A stretch of 12,487 bases of DNA, from positions 11,375 to 23,861 of the forward strand of contig UZAN01040586.1 in NCBI GenBank assembly GCA_900618425.1, in the 5' to 3' direction. Of this stretch, positions 1-7,580 are shown piece by piece. The position numbers were made by a program, and so were the translations under genes. How positions within the stretch are numbered: the stretch's first letter is position 1; every line of letters begins with the position of its first letter. The stretch comes from Echinostoma caproni (taxonomy: Eukaryota; Platyhelminthes; Trematoda; Plagiorchiida; Echinostomatidae). The notes beneath the pieces are model-generated. The model was not told the origin of the DNA. It worked only from the letters and a program-made list of their open reading frames with translations, and ran no database searches.

Positions 1-40
<40 letters not shown>
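1..40. repeat. (CA)20 microsatellite at window edge
   Basis: Twenty uninterrupted CA units open the window, so the true array may extend further left. Pure CA/GT runs of this length are typical of animal nuclear DNA and are usually length-polymorphic. No gene adjoins it. Confidence 0.97.
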
Positions 41-42
<2 letters not shown>

Positions 43-1020
43 TAAACCGAGTATTGTTGTTTATCTGAAGTGAGCTAAACCGTCTACTTGATCGGGTTTG
101 GAGACTTGATTGTTCATTTGTGGTTTGTCTAGCGGCCTGTTCTAACATCTGTGGGCAAGAACCACCTCAGTGAGGTGGTATTCTGATCAAATTTTCAATC
201 TAAAACCGGGAACGGAAGCTTTAGAACTGTTAAAGTAATTCAGTATCCGTGATATCAAGTCCCACGGTCGGACGAAATCCCAGTGGGAATACCAAATGTT
301 CAGCTGTAGCACTGGAGAATAACTTATAGCAATTGCTCGTATAACTCGTTTTTTTTCTTGTATTTTCATCTTCTTCTGTTGTTAGGTTACATAAGAGATA
401 TTAGTTAATATTCACCGATTGCGATACCTTTGAACACCTCGTTCTTAATCTGCACTGTTCAGGTCAGTGCGGATTCGAAAAAGTCACCGACAACTGGTTT
501 TCGGCTTGATTCAGTCCAAATGGCACAGATGACGCTTTGCTCTCTGGGCGGGGTCTAGGAATTTTGCCTAGTTTAAAGTTCAAGACACCATGGTTTATTA
601 GAAATACCGGAGAACAATTACATTCACGCATCTACAAGCATTCGTTGTCTGTGGATTTTTTTCACACTCTAACTTAATTAGATCATTTATTCTTGTTTAT
701 TTGTTTCTTCTGACCGCAATGCTGGTGAAATGCGGACACATGTACAGTGGGATGAATTGGACCAAGTGACGTAACTGTAGTTAATCCAGTTTTAGATTAT
801 TCGTCGACGGAAAGCACCGCTGGAGTTCACATATGGGCGAAGATCTCTTTGAATTTGTGAACTGCTCGTGAATAGATCATGCATACTCATTCAGATTTAA
901 AATTTGCTTCGTTCTTCGTCATGCTTTTAATCTCGCACGAGTGGGGAACATCGCTGATTCCAGCTCAAGTAAGAGACAAATCACAAGAAGAATAGGTGAC
1001 TCTGTTCGATATTCCGCCTT
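41..1020. other. No supported gene; mixed-composition non-coding DNA
   Basis: All frames are broken by stops at short intervals; the longest is a 60-codon minus-strand frame at 187-369 with no protein-like signature. The only structured element I see is the short palindrome at 161-179. Probably intergenic or intronic. Confidence 0.6.
161..179. repeat. Perfect 19-bp palindrome
   Basis: ACCACCTCA and TGAGGTGGT are exact reverse complements around one central G. With a one-base spacer this cannot make a good RNA hairpin loop; a dimeric protein-binding site or chance are the alternatives. No transcription unit next to it is evident. Confidence 0.6.
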
Positions 1021-2090
1021 CTCTCTCTCAGGCGAGCGCTATTGCACCAACAAGAACAACATGGTATCAGTTCCATTCTATCACAATCGATCGGTTGCTC
1101 ATTGAGTAAAATGGGTACAATCAATCAAATACTTTTTTGTAGATTTGTGATGAGTGGTGAGTTTCTTGTGCAGAAAATGGTCCATACGATTCAAGCAGTC
1201 CGTACAACGGAATCGGTTCCCAACTGACAAACAAATTCTGCAGGCGCGAAGAAGACAACCTGCATATGTGACAGTCGAACTCTGCATGAGCTTGTGTTCG
1301 AACTGGAAAACCCATTCAAGTTTCAATCAGACCAGAACCGGGATCACATGCTCGTTAACCATAGTGTCACACATATTGGTCCTGTGACACAAAAAGCTTG
1401 CGGAGAGAAACGATGTCAAGCAATATTGCAATACGGCAGAGAGGCACATGTACACGGACTAACGGACAATGATACGTGCTATCTGTAACACGGTAAAAGT
1501 CATCAAGACGATAACGAATGTGGTTGTCACAATCACAGTGTATCGCATCAGTCCTCAGAGTGCACGACAGTTACCCACGGATGAGCCAGATAGCTGATTA
1601 AATTGGTTACCTTCTGCCCCGAACAGACTGCGCTGTGTGTAACGCTGACCCCGGTTACACCACAGAGTGAATATGCAGGACATTGCACGTGTATGAATGA
1701 GAGAAAAGAATAAGTTTGAAGGATGACTACTCCAAATAGAAGAACTGGTTATTGTCGGAATCGTCCATTGATTATGCCAATGTGGATTGCAAATGGACAT
1801 GAAAAAAACATATATATTGGTTGTAAAATCAATTCTACCCTTACATAAAATATAGCACACGTAAAAATGTGTTTAATTCCCCATAACCAGAAATCAATAA
1901 GCGACCATTTCGAAAACAGTTCGAGACAAAAGGATAAATAATGTTAGTCCACGTTTGTTTGGCGTGCGCAGTAAACAGTTAACACTTTTCAATCATCACT
2001 CTTTTCTTTCTTTCCATCAGTGCATTCAATGCTGTGGTGCACCACTGTACTTTCTAACTTGCAAACATAGTCGAGTGCAATGTGTTGCCG
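1021..2090. other. No supported gene; several short overlapping frames only
   Basis: A (CT)4 run sits at 1021-1028. Overlapping short open frames on both strands at 1042-1488 and a 101-codon minus frame at 1555-1860 have no recognisable motif, low-quality composition and no convincing splice context. I regard them as chance open frames. Confidence 0.55.
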
Positions 2091-2123
2091 CCTTTCTCCC
2101 TCCCCCCCTCCTCCTGCTTTTTC
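2091..2123 (+). repeat. Pyrimidine-rich tract
   Basis: About 33 bases are almost entirely C and T, including a C7 run and CTC repeats; a second C-rich patch lies at 2156-2170. Such tracts can precede splice acceptors, but no clear AG followed by an open exon is seen nearby. It may simply be low-complexity DNA. Confidence 0.7.
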
Positions 2124-2576
2124 ATTGTACTTGGTTTGGTGCAAACCGACCTATCACCCCGCCCCCTTTCTTCGAATAGGTCGTATAATAAAACATCACC
2201 TTAATATGCCGCTCATCACCCTCTTTCTCTCTCGGTTGTTCAACCCAGGCTCCAATCTTGTGTACAGATGTGGGTGGGACTCGATGTCAAGACGTTGAGA
2301 AGCAACGTTCTCATCACCGTTAAAACGAAGGACAAGGGACTGTGTGATAGACATGATAGGTGAACCTTATCTTTGTTTCCTGTCACTTGGCGCAATGAGA
2401 ATCTGAACTCAGTAAAATGACAAGCGTCACCGGATGAACCGGGGTGTGAGGAGGGGTGGTGAATGAATACCGCGGTTTCGTATGAGCCTGTGTGTGTATG
2501 GGAACGAAATCGGTCTTTCGACGGTCGGTTTGTTGACAATGGCGGAAAGGAGAGAAAATTGTAGATCCAGAATAAA

Positions 2577-2609
2577 GGGCGAGGGGGGGGGGGGGGGGGG
2601 GAGGGAGAG
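2577..2609 (+). repeat. G19 homopolymer and purine tract, G-quadruplex candidate
   Basis: A run of 19 G lies at 2583-2601, preceded by GGGCGA and followed by AGGGAGAG, giving many ways to choose four G3 tracts with short loops. Long G runs are also error-prone in sequencing, so the exact length is uncertain. No flanking promoter can be assigned. Confidence 0.85.
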
Positions 2610-2691
2610 TAACCACGATCACACATTGTGTGGTCCTGTGAACGTACATGTCTATACGATTGGTCGAAAGGGATGTCAAAGAGGAGTGTAA

Positions 2692-3161
2692 CGGTTAAAC
2701 AGCGTGGGACCAGAATTGAACGGTGATTTTTGGTTTTTCACTTCTATTCTGGGACTCTTTGAACCACCAATTTAGTACACCCACATAAGTGGTGATTTTT
2801 TCAACCATCTTCGATCGACTGTTGGACAAAAACAACTATGACCACCCACATATTTGTAGTTTCAATCTACGCCTTCATTGATTTTTCATACGATCGATTC
2901 AGTTCTGTTTCGGAAGATTAGGCTATAGTCTGATACATTGGACCAGGCATATCATTCTCTATTTAAATACTTGGATGACAGGTTTGTCAGCCATAAAAGT
3001 ACGCCACCTATTCGACACGAGCTCTGTGGCTCTTTTCTGGAGGATTTGACCAAACATGCTATTGATCAAATGATGACCTCATTACAACTGCCATACATTA
3101 CATATTTCCTTTTATGACGAACTCATGGGTGAGGATCAACAGAAAACCCCTTTCAACTATC
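2692..3161. other. No supported gene; AT-rich spacer with a small hairpin
   Basis: No open frame of note. A short imperfect inverted repeat (CCAGAATTGAA near 2710 against TTCTATTCTGG near 2742) gives a weak hairpin of about ten pairs. Otherwise nothing is recognised up to the foldback that starts near 3162. Confidence 0.5.
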
Positions 3162-3362
3162 CCTTTTTCAGTTTAAGATGTCCGAGTATCCATGTAAGAT
3201 GTCATGTTGCTATGTGGATAGTACCTTACACAGTACAGATTAAAAAAATCGTAACATGATATCTTAACTTGCTACTCGGACATCTTAAATTCATATTATG
3301 ACATATTAAATTGGATTTCAGACATCTTGAATTGGATTTCGGACATCTTGAACTGAAAAACG
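3162..3362. mobile_element. Foldback (MITE-like) element built from 21-bp units
   Basis: The right side is five head-to-tail 21-bp units at 3258, 3279, 3300, 3321 and 3342, each starting GACATCTT or a one-to-two-base variant. The left side holds two units of the same family in reverse complement at 3162-3182 and 3183-3203. The outermost units match in 19 of 21 positions (GACATCTT[A/G]AACTGAAAAA), so the element has similar, outward-facing ends. TTTAAGATGTCCGAGTA at 3172-3188 is exactly complementary to 3273-3289, and weaker pairing continues inward for about 25 bases. There is no coding capacity. A non-autonomous foldback transposon is the simplest reading; a locally inverted minisatellite is the alternative. 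No clear target-site duplication is visible. Confidence 0.75.
3258..3362 (+). repeat. Five tandem 21-bp repeats
   Basis: Units start at 3258, 3279, 3300, 3321 and 3342 with no indels between them. Units three and four share ATTGGATTTC in their second half. The first and last units diverge most, as expected when array edges stop homogenising. Spacing is exactly 21 bases, two turns of the DNA helix. Confidence 0.85.
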
Positions 3363-3720
3363 TATAGAGATTAAGGGTTGAATGTTGTAAGTAATGCTGT
3401 CGAACGAAAAATCCAACTTACTACCGATGTGTGGAGAACGGGATTGAAAGTGGGCCTTCTATGAGATCGGTTACAAGTTCCATTTTTGTTGTATTATCTA
3501 TACCTCATTCAATCAATTCGTCAATTCCAGAACAACAACCGAAGCAGATGCACTTCCATTCAAAGATTGAAACGTACTCTTGGTCTATGAACACTTTATG
3601 AATAGTGAAACTTACTAACATGTATGTACTAGTTTGTTTAAATATTTCATCGCTCGCCCTATTCTAATGCTCTCTCTCCTTTTACTTTGGATTATAACAC
3701 ATGATGGTGGAAAGATATAT
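3363..3720. other. No supported gene between the two foldback elements
   Basis: AT-rich sequence without an open frame worth reporting. The pairing of the left foldback may continue weakly to about 3384 (AAGGGTTG against CAACTATCC-side sequence near 3146), but this is below what I would call. Nothing else recognised. Confidence 0.5.
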
Positions 3721-3749
3721 CTATTCCACTTCGCCTGTTAGCCGAGGTT

Positions 3750-3798
3750 GACAATTTGTTTGCAAACGTTTCATCACCAGCCGAGGTGACATCATCAG
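3750..3798 (-). ncRNA. Hammerhead-like ribozyme motif, minus-strand copy with GUC
   Basis: On the minus strand, CTGATGA lies at 3798-3792, a TCACC/GGTGA stem follows with loop TCGGCT, then GAAAC at 3772-3768, then a GTTTG...CAAAT stem-loop, then GTC at 3752-3750. Stem pairing is better than in the plus copy and the GUC triplet is intact. The unusual feature is again TG and T unpaired at the base of stem II, and no clear stem I. It could be a hammerhead variant, a relic, or a chance resemblance reinforced by the palindrome. Confidence 0.35.
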
Positions 3799-3814
3799 TA
3801 CTTGTGAAGTAGCA

Positions 3815-3863
3815 CTGATGATGTCACCTCGGCTGGTAATGAAACATTTGCTAACAAATTGCC
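3815..3863 (+). ncRNA. Hammerhead-like ribozyme motif, plus-strand copy, probably inactive
   Basis: CTGATGA at 3815-3821 is followed by a stem-loop (ACC paired with GGT inside 3822-3840), then GAAAC at 3841-3845, then a second stem (ATTTG with CAAAT, loop CTAA) to 3859. This is the order of a hammerhead core. Where a GUC cleavage triplet is expected this copy has GCC at 3861-3863, which removes the conserved U. Two bases after CTGATGA and one before GAAAC are unpaired, unlike a standard stem II, and stem I is not obvious. Hammerhead motifs are known in Penelope-like retroelements. Relation to them is inferred. Confidence 0.3.
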
Positions 3864-3941
3864 AAGCTCGGTGAACAGGCGACATGGAATTCAGTTGACA
3901 CGAGCTATGAGAACCGATTTTCAATACTTTGTCAACAGATA

Positions 3942-3942
3942 N
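3942..3942. other. Ambiguous base (N)
   Basis: A single undetermined base within a repeat-like region, consistent with collapsed or polymorphic repeat copies in a draft assembly. Confidence 0.99.
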
Positions 3943-4207
3943 TCTGTATAGTCTAGTCGAGAAGGTCCGTCTGGTCCAAGGCATCTGTGGCACTGGTGTG
4001 GCATCAGTGTTTTGTTGTAAAATAAAGTATACAGAGCCACTGTGCCTCCAGAATAGCCGTGTGCGGATCCGAGCCCTGACCGGTTCATGATATGCATATT
4101 GTTTGTCAATCTGAAATCCATTGATAACCGCTTTCTTCGAACAATTGATCGTGTTTTGCGGAGAAATGTGTGAATGCTGATTCACCTCGCCACCAAGTGT
4201 TAGGGCC

Positions 4208-4225
4208 TGGAGGCTCTCTCCTCCA
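4208..4225. repeat. Short hairpin TGGAGG / CCTCCA
   Basis: Six-base arms are perfectly complementary around a CTCTCT loop; an (ATC)4 run follows at 4227-4238. No T-run or other terminator context is present. It is probably just local structure of the surrounding repeat. Confidence 0.5.
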
Positions 4226-4348
4226 AATCATCATCATCACCTCATTGCATGATGTGCGATAACTCGGACACATGTTGGGAATGCTCACACAGTCGTTGGC
4301 ACTAAATGCCCCGGGCTGTGTGTTGTGAGCGGTCGGACAAAAGCTCAT

Positions 4349-4680
4349 GAAACGACTAGGTGGAACGTAAAAACTAACAGAAGCTCAGATTCACACATAC
4401 AGTCTCCTCTTGACTTCCGGGTTGAGGCACAGTGAATTCTCAATGCCTCTGGTTAGAAACCCTAAAAAAGATAACTCGTAACCAACAAAGTCGTGCAGTT
4501 TCCAATTGCTTACCCAAATTCGAACAAAAAATATTCAAGATAGTGCGATTATCCGAACAAATTTTCTGACTTTTCGAATTGCACAGTTCTTGTTTCCCTT
4601 ATATTTATGGTTTTCCGTCTTTCCGTAGATGCTTTTGTACCACAATTTGCCTGGCATTGTTTGAAACCAGCCCAGGGATG
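4349..4680. other. No supported gene
   Basis: Short frames only. The sequence may still belong to the repeat to its left, but I can see no terminus. A 65-codon plus-strand frame at 4579-4776 runs into the tRNA-like segment and the gap and is not credible as a gene. Confidence 0.45.
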
Positions 4681-4684
4681 AAGG

Positions 4685-4724
4685 TGACTAAATTAACTAC
4701 CCGGAGGACGTGTGTTCGAAACCC
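4685..4724 (+). mobile_element. Degenerate tRNA-like (SINE) promoter remnant
   Basis: GTGTTCGAAACCC (4712-4724) closely fits a polymerase III B box, and TGACTAAATTAAC 29 bases upstream resembles an A box. The spacing is shorter than a tRNA's, implying an internal deletion. No cloverleaf can be drawn, so this is not a functional tRNA gene. Wording of both boxes resembles the minus-strand segment at 6969-7018. Confidence 0.35.
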
Positions 4725-4781
4725 AACATCACCACCTGACTCTCCATTCTGTGTTGCATGGCAACTCTTACATTGACTGCT

Positions 4782-4785
4782 NNNN
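4782..4785. other. Short assembly gap (4 N)
   Basis: Four undetermined bases. The gap follows the tRNA-like remnant; its true size is unknown. Confidence 0.98.
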
Positions 4786-5107
4786 AAGGTGCTTCATTGT
4801 ATACTCAATAAAAGGAGGTAAAACGAAATATAAGGATAATTTGTGTGCCTGTGTGAAGGAGGGAGAGAGTTACTGAGTTGAGTAGAATTATTCACCACAA
4901 TACCTACGTGCGTTTCTGTCGATTCATTCACGGTCTGGATGAGGAAGACGAAACACCCATTCCGTTTGTACATCCAGAGTAGATTAGGCAGCAATTGAGT
5001 ATCCGCTTCATCTCCCTCATCTACCCAGTCTCATCTCCATCTCTAGTGTATCCTTCCGTCTGTGTCTTACGCAAATCCAGCGTCGTTTACAACGGTGGCT
5101 GTACAAT
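4786..5107. other. No supported gene
   Basis: Starts with an A-rich patch (4806-4828) similar to one at 7249-7272, possibly a SINE tail. A 66-codon minus frame at 4794-4994 has no recognisable feature. Nothing else seen. Confidence 0.45.
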
Positions 5108-5122
5108 AACAACAACAACAAC
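5108..5122 (+). repeat. (AAC)5 trinucleotide repeat
   Basis: Five exact AAC units, a short microsatellite. Confidence 0.9.
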
Positions 5123-5393
5123 ACATCGTTGCTGATTGTCTTTTGTGTCCTTGTTAGTTAACATGCTGGTTCGCGTGGATCTTCCTACTGTTCTGCTCCC
5201 ACGTGCTCATTCACCACCCATTCCACAAAATGCATCGATAATTTGCTACTGCTATTCGCGTGCTCTCTTCAGCCCTCGACACCGCACCCCCGGATTACAT
5301 CTCACTCCCATCCTGACCACCAATACAACCAATGGATGTGTAATTGGTGTGCACGGACAGAGTTCTGCAGATCTCCGAAAACATCACGTTCAG

Positions 5394-5458
5394 CACACGC
5401 ACACACACACACATGCACATGTCTTTGTACCTGTGTACGCATCTGTGCATGTGTGTGT
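5394..5458. repeat. (CA)n and (TG)n tracts forming a 15-bp inverted repeat
   Basis: A CA-rich tract at 5394-5420 faces a TG-rich tract at 5444-5458. ACACACACATGCACA at 5405-5419 is exactly complementary to 5444-5458, with a 24-nt loop. The shared interruption ATGCA shows that the pairing is more than two simple repeats meeting by chance. Alternating purine/pyrimidine tracts here, and CGCGCGCG at 5491-5498, also favour Z-DNA. Confidence 0.8.
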
Positions 5459-5490
5459 ATCCCCGCTCACACGTGAGACCAAAATGAGCA

Positions 5491-5498
5491 CGCGCGCG
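5491..5498. repeat. (CG)4 alternating tract
   Basis: Eight bases of alternating C and G in a moderately AT-rich background where such runs are uncommon. It sits 32 bases after the (TG)n tract, so the whole 5394-5498 segment is a Z-DNA-prone patch. Confidence 0.75.
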
Positions 5499-5782
5499 AG
5501 CATGAACGGAAGAAAGATATCGGTATCAGTTTGGGATTCATTTAATCACTTCTCCTGAGAGCCAGAAAAACACGCACATGGGATGGATCCATGATTCGGC
5601 CTTTATACGTTTCTGTGATAACGAATTGTTTCAAGTGTGTTATGCTTTGTATCATTATAATAGTTGGGGCTTGATGAAACGGAACGGAAAATACGCATCA
5701 TGTACCCACCGGAACACACCCAAACGCCGGGGGTGGACGGGGGCATAGAGCTGATGAGCACACTGAGGAATGCGTGAAGAAC

Positions 5783-5802
5783 AGAGAGAGAGAGAGAGAG
5801 AG
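5783..5802 (+). repeat. (AG)10 microsatellite
   Basis: Ten exact AG units. A minus-strand open frame across it reads as serine/leucine repeats, typical of low-complexity translation rather than a gene. Confidence 0.95.
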
Positions 5803-5936
5803 CATCGAGACAGATTAGACTGACGTAGGCGAAACGAACAGGGATAGTCAGCCCACAATTGACTTGTCTTTCAACTCTCGCATATTAGTTTGTCTAAGGA
5901 GTATACTATTCCTTTTCATTCCCTTCCCCTATTCAT

Positions 5937-5955
5937 ACACACACACACACACACA
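5937..5955 (+). repeat. (AC)9 microsatellite
   Basis: Nine AC units plus one A, preceded by a pyrimidine-rich stretch at about 5909-5930. Not associated with a recognisable gene. Confidence 0.93.
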
Positions 5956-6057
5956 GAGCGTGACTAAATAGCCTAGTTTCAATCAAACCGAAAAGAACCT
6001 CGTGCCAGAAAGGCAATAGACAAATGGGTATCCGTGTGTGTGTTTGTTGAGTCACAG

Positions 6058-6375
6058 GAAAATTCGGTCAAAGTATTTGGATATAGTCCAAATGATTTTC
6101 TTAAATTGGACATAGTAAAGCATCGTCTTGGTGAACATCAAAGTGAAGTTATCTTATTCACTGATAGCAATGGAATCGGAACAGAGTTGAATGAACATGG
6201 AGCGAGGTGTGGGGGGACGGAGTTCACTAATCTTCAGGGGTGGCTTTCATGTACCACACATGACCCAATGAAGGAACAGCCGGTCATAGAAAGCAGAAAA
6301 TCAGACTTTCTCTATGCTCACAAAACAGACCGTTCAATTTTTCGCCTCATTTGGGCAACAGAACTAATCCGATAG
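6058..6375 (+). CDS. Weak candidate exon, unknown protein
   Basis: An open frame of about 105 codons runs from a plausible splice acceptor (TTTGTTGAGTCACAG ending at 6057) to a TAG at 6373. The translation has ordinary protein-like composition, for example LKLDIVKHRLGEHQSEVILF around residues 20-40 of the frame, ending in LIWATELIR. I do not recognise a family, a signal peptide or a membrane segment. A possible donor (GAG|GTGTGG) lies at 6206/6207, so only the first 149 bases might be exonic. No start with good context is evident. It may equally be a chance frame or a transposon fragment. Confidence 0.2.
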   Translation, partial: ENSVKVFGYSPNDFLKLDIVKHRLGEHQSEVILFTDSNGIGTELNEHGARCGGTEFTNLQGWLSCTTHDPMKEQPVIESRKSDFLYAHKTDRSIFRLIWATELIR

Positions 6376-6840
6376 TTTCGACTGGACTCACACATTGTGT
6401 TTATAGCGAACGCGTTCGTGATGCAAAAAATCATCTCTTTCTGTGTACATAATTCTCCCCCCTCTTTCAGCAAAACAAACATGGATCTATCTAAGAGTCT
6501 GAATTATACACTTGCAATTGTTTGACGTTTCAGCGTTCCGGGGACGAGTAATCAGATTTTATCGACGATCTGCGTTCAACAATTTGAGTTGAAGTATTAT
6601 TAATTTGGCTGGATAGGAGACAAATTAACCGAAAATAGGAGAATCTGGCTATATTCACTTTGAAACAATAATCTATGACGTTGGCAAGAAATTACACTAT
6701 GCATTAGCCTAATTGTGAAATTGTGCTAACCGATGGATTGTATATTCGCAGTGGCGTGTATACATGTTTGTATTTTGTCTTTCTTTGTGTCTTTATGTGA
6801 TTAGCAGCAGACGGGGTAAACGCGACATTCATTAGGACCT
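6376..6840. other. No supported gene; AT-rich spacer
   Basis: All frames are short. Nothing repeated or structured stands out apart from short T-rich and A-rich patches. Confidence 0.5.
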
Positions 6841-6968
6841 ACTGTTCCTCGAAGGAAACCGGTAACCTAAGACTGGGGACTCGGAATGGTGGCCTCACCA
6901 GCATACACATGGTATTGGGCCAGAAAACAGTGATACCGCCTACTACCCAAGTTGTTTGACGGTGGTAT

Positions 6969-7018
6969 GATTCGAACCTCTAACCCCGGGGACACGCTGG
7001 TGGAAGCAAATTAAGCCA
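6969..7018 (-). mobile_element. tRNA-like SINE head (A and B boxes), minus strand
   Basis: Reading the minus strand, TGGCTTAATTTGC (7018-7006) resembles an A box and AGGTTCGAATC (6979-6969) is a near-consensus B box, 39 bases apart from start to start, slightly less than in a real tRNA. No acceptor stem pairing was found, so a tRNA-derived SINE relic is favoured over a tRNA gene. Its body would extend towards lower coordinates, to perhaps 6840, but no end or duplication was identified. Confidence 0.45.
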
Positions 7019-7561
7019 TTTTTCGATTCTTGGTAGACTGGTGCTAAGAAAGCAGACAAAAACATCAGTATTTAGTTGTACCCGTCTGACGGCCATTTAG
7101 AGTGCAATGACTGGACTGAACGGACGAATCACGCTTCACACACAAGCATTATGGTGGCTGTTTCAAGGTGGACTGAACTGTAAGAGCACGGACTAGGAGA
7201 GGAATCTGTCCTATCTGCGAGTCACGGTGATGCGAGTTGAGCCCCATCGAATAAAATAAGGTAAAATGGAAAGTAGATACAATGGAGTATTGCTCTGAAA
7301 ATAAAACACTGTGCACAGTTTGGTTGAGGTAAACTATTTTTCGATGGAGTCTTCAATAAAATCCCGCAGGAACTGTAATAAATCAGGGATAGCCACGTGT
7401 CTAGCTGGTAAAACAAAATAAAAGATCCAAAGAAGGAGAAAGAAATTTAGGGTTCATCCCTGATTTCCATGAAGCTCTTGTGTTTCTGGGCGAATTATTT
7501 CGTGAGCATCAATCACATCCCGTATGAAAATCCGCAACCAGATTGAATCCCGGTCTTTTAA
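7019..7561. other. No supported gene; possible further repeat relics
   Basis: Contains an exact 10-bp inverted repeat (AAATCAGGGA at 7380-7389 with TCCCTGATTT at 7457-7466) and an A-rich patch at 7249-7272 like that at 4806-4828. A 64-codon minus frame at 7222-7416 is not gene-like. Confidence 0.45.
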
Positions 7562-7580
7562 CTTCCTTTCCTTCCTTCCC
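7562..7580 (+). repeat. (CTTC)n-like pyrimidine repeat
   Basis: CTTCCTTTCCTTCCTTCCC-type sequence, imperfect tetranucleotide repeat of about 19 bases. Confidence 0.75.

Larger units (their letters stand above)
3723..3890. mobile_element. Long inverted repeat, 77-bp arms and 14-nt loop
   Basis: Bases 3723-3799 are the reverse complement of 3814-3890 with 9 mismatches in 77 and no gaps; the loop is 3800-3813. The innermost 35 bases pair almost perfectly, including AGCCGAGGTGACATCATCAGT on the left arm. The element is flanked on the right by more repeat-like sequence, so it may be two inverted copies of one retroelement end lying back to back. An RNA copy would be a very stable hairpin and a possible source of small RNAs. 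No transposase or reverse-transcriptase frame is present, so it is non-autonomous or a fragment. Confidence 0.85.
3891..4348 (-). mobile_element. Putative decayed transposon segment adjoining the hairpin
   Basis: Two overlapping minus-strand open frames (154 codons at 3721-4185, which runs through the hairpin, and 80 codons at 4106-4348) cover this block, but neither shows a known domain. The stretch includes a hairpin at 4208-4225, an (ATC)4 run and an imperfect inverted repeat at about 4284-4331. An unresolved base at 3942 lies inside the longer frame. The continuity of these frames with the hairpin suggests one repeat unit rather than a host gene. This is inference; a genome copy-number search would decide. 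Confidence 0.35.

Noticed and set aside
1555..1860. 101-codon minus-strand open frame
   Set aside because: No recognisable domain, no splice or promoter context, and length within what chance gives over 12 kb in six frames.
2240..2679. Minus-strand frames with proline runs
   Set aside because: The proline run is the G19 homopolymer read in reverse; no independent evidence of coding.
3279..3362. CRISPR array reading of the 21-bp units
   Set aside because: Units are directly adjacent with no spacers, and the genome is eukaryotic in style.
5136..5558. 140-codon plus-strand open frame
   Set aside because: Much of it is translation of the CA and TG tracts as Thr/His and Cys/Val repeats; not gene-like.
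5752..5782. CTGATGA at about 5752 followed by GCAC...GCGTGAAGA, resembling a hammerhead core
   Set aside because: The stem II pairing fails and GAAGA replaces GAAA; no second stem or cleavage triplet follows.
7178..7262. tRNA-like sequence with GAGTTGAGCCCC as a B box
   Set aside because: The core TTCRA is not intact and the A box is unconvincing; kept only as a possible tail in the A-rich finding.
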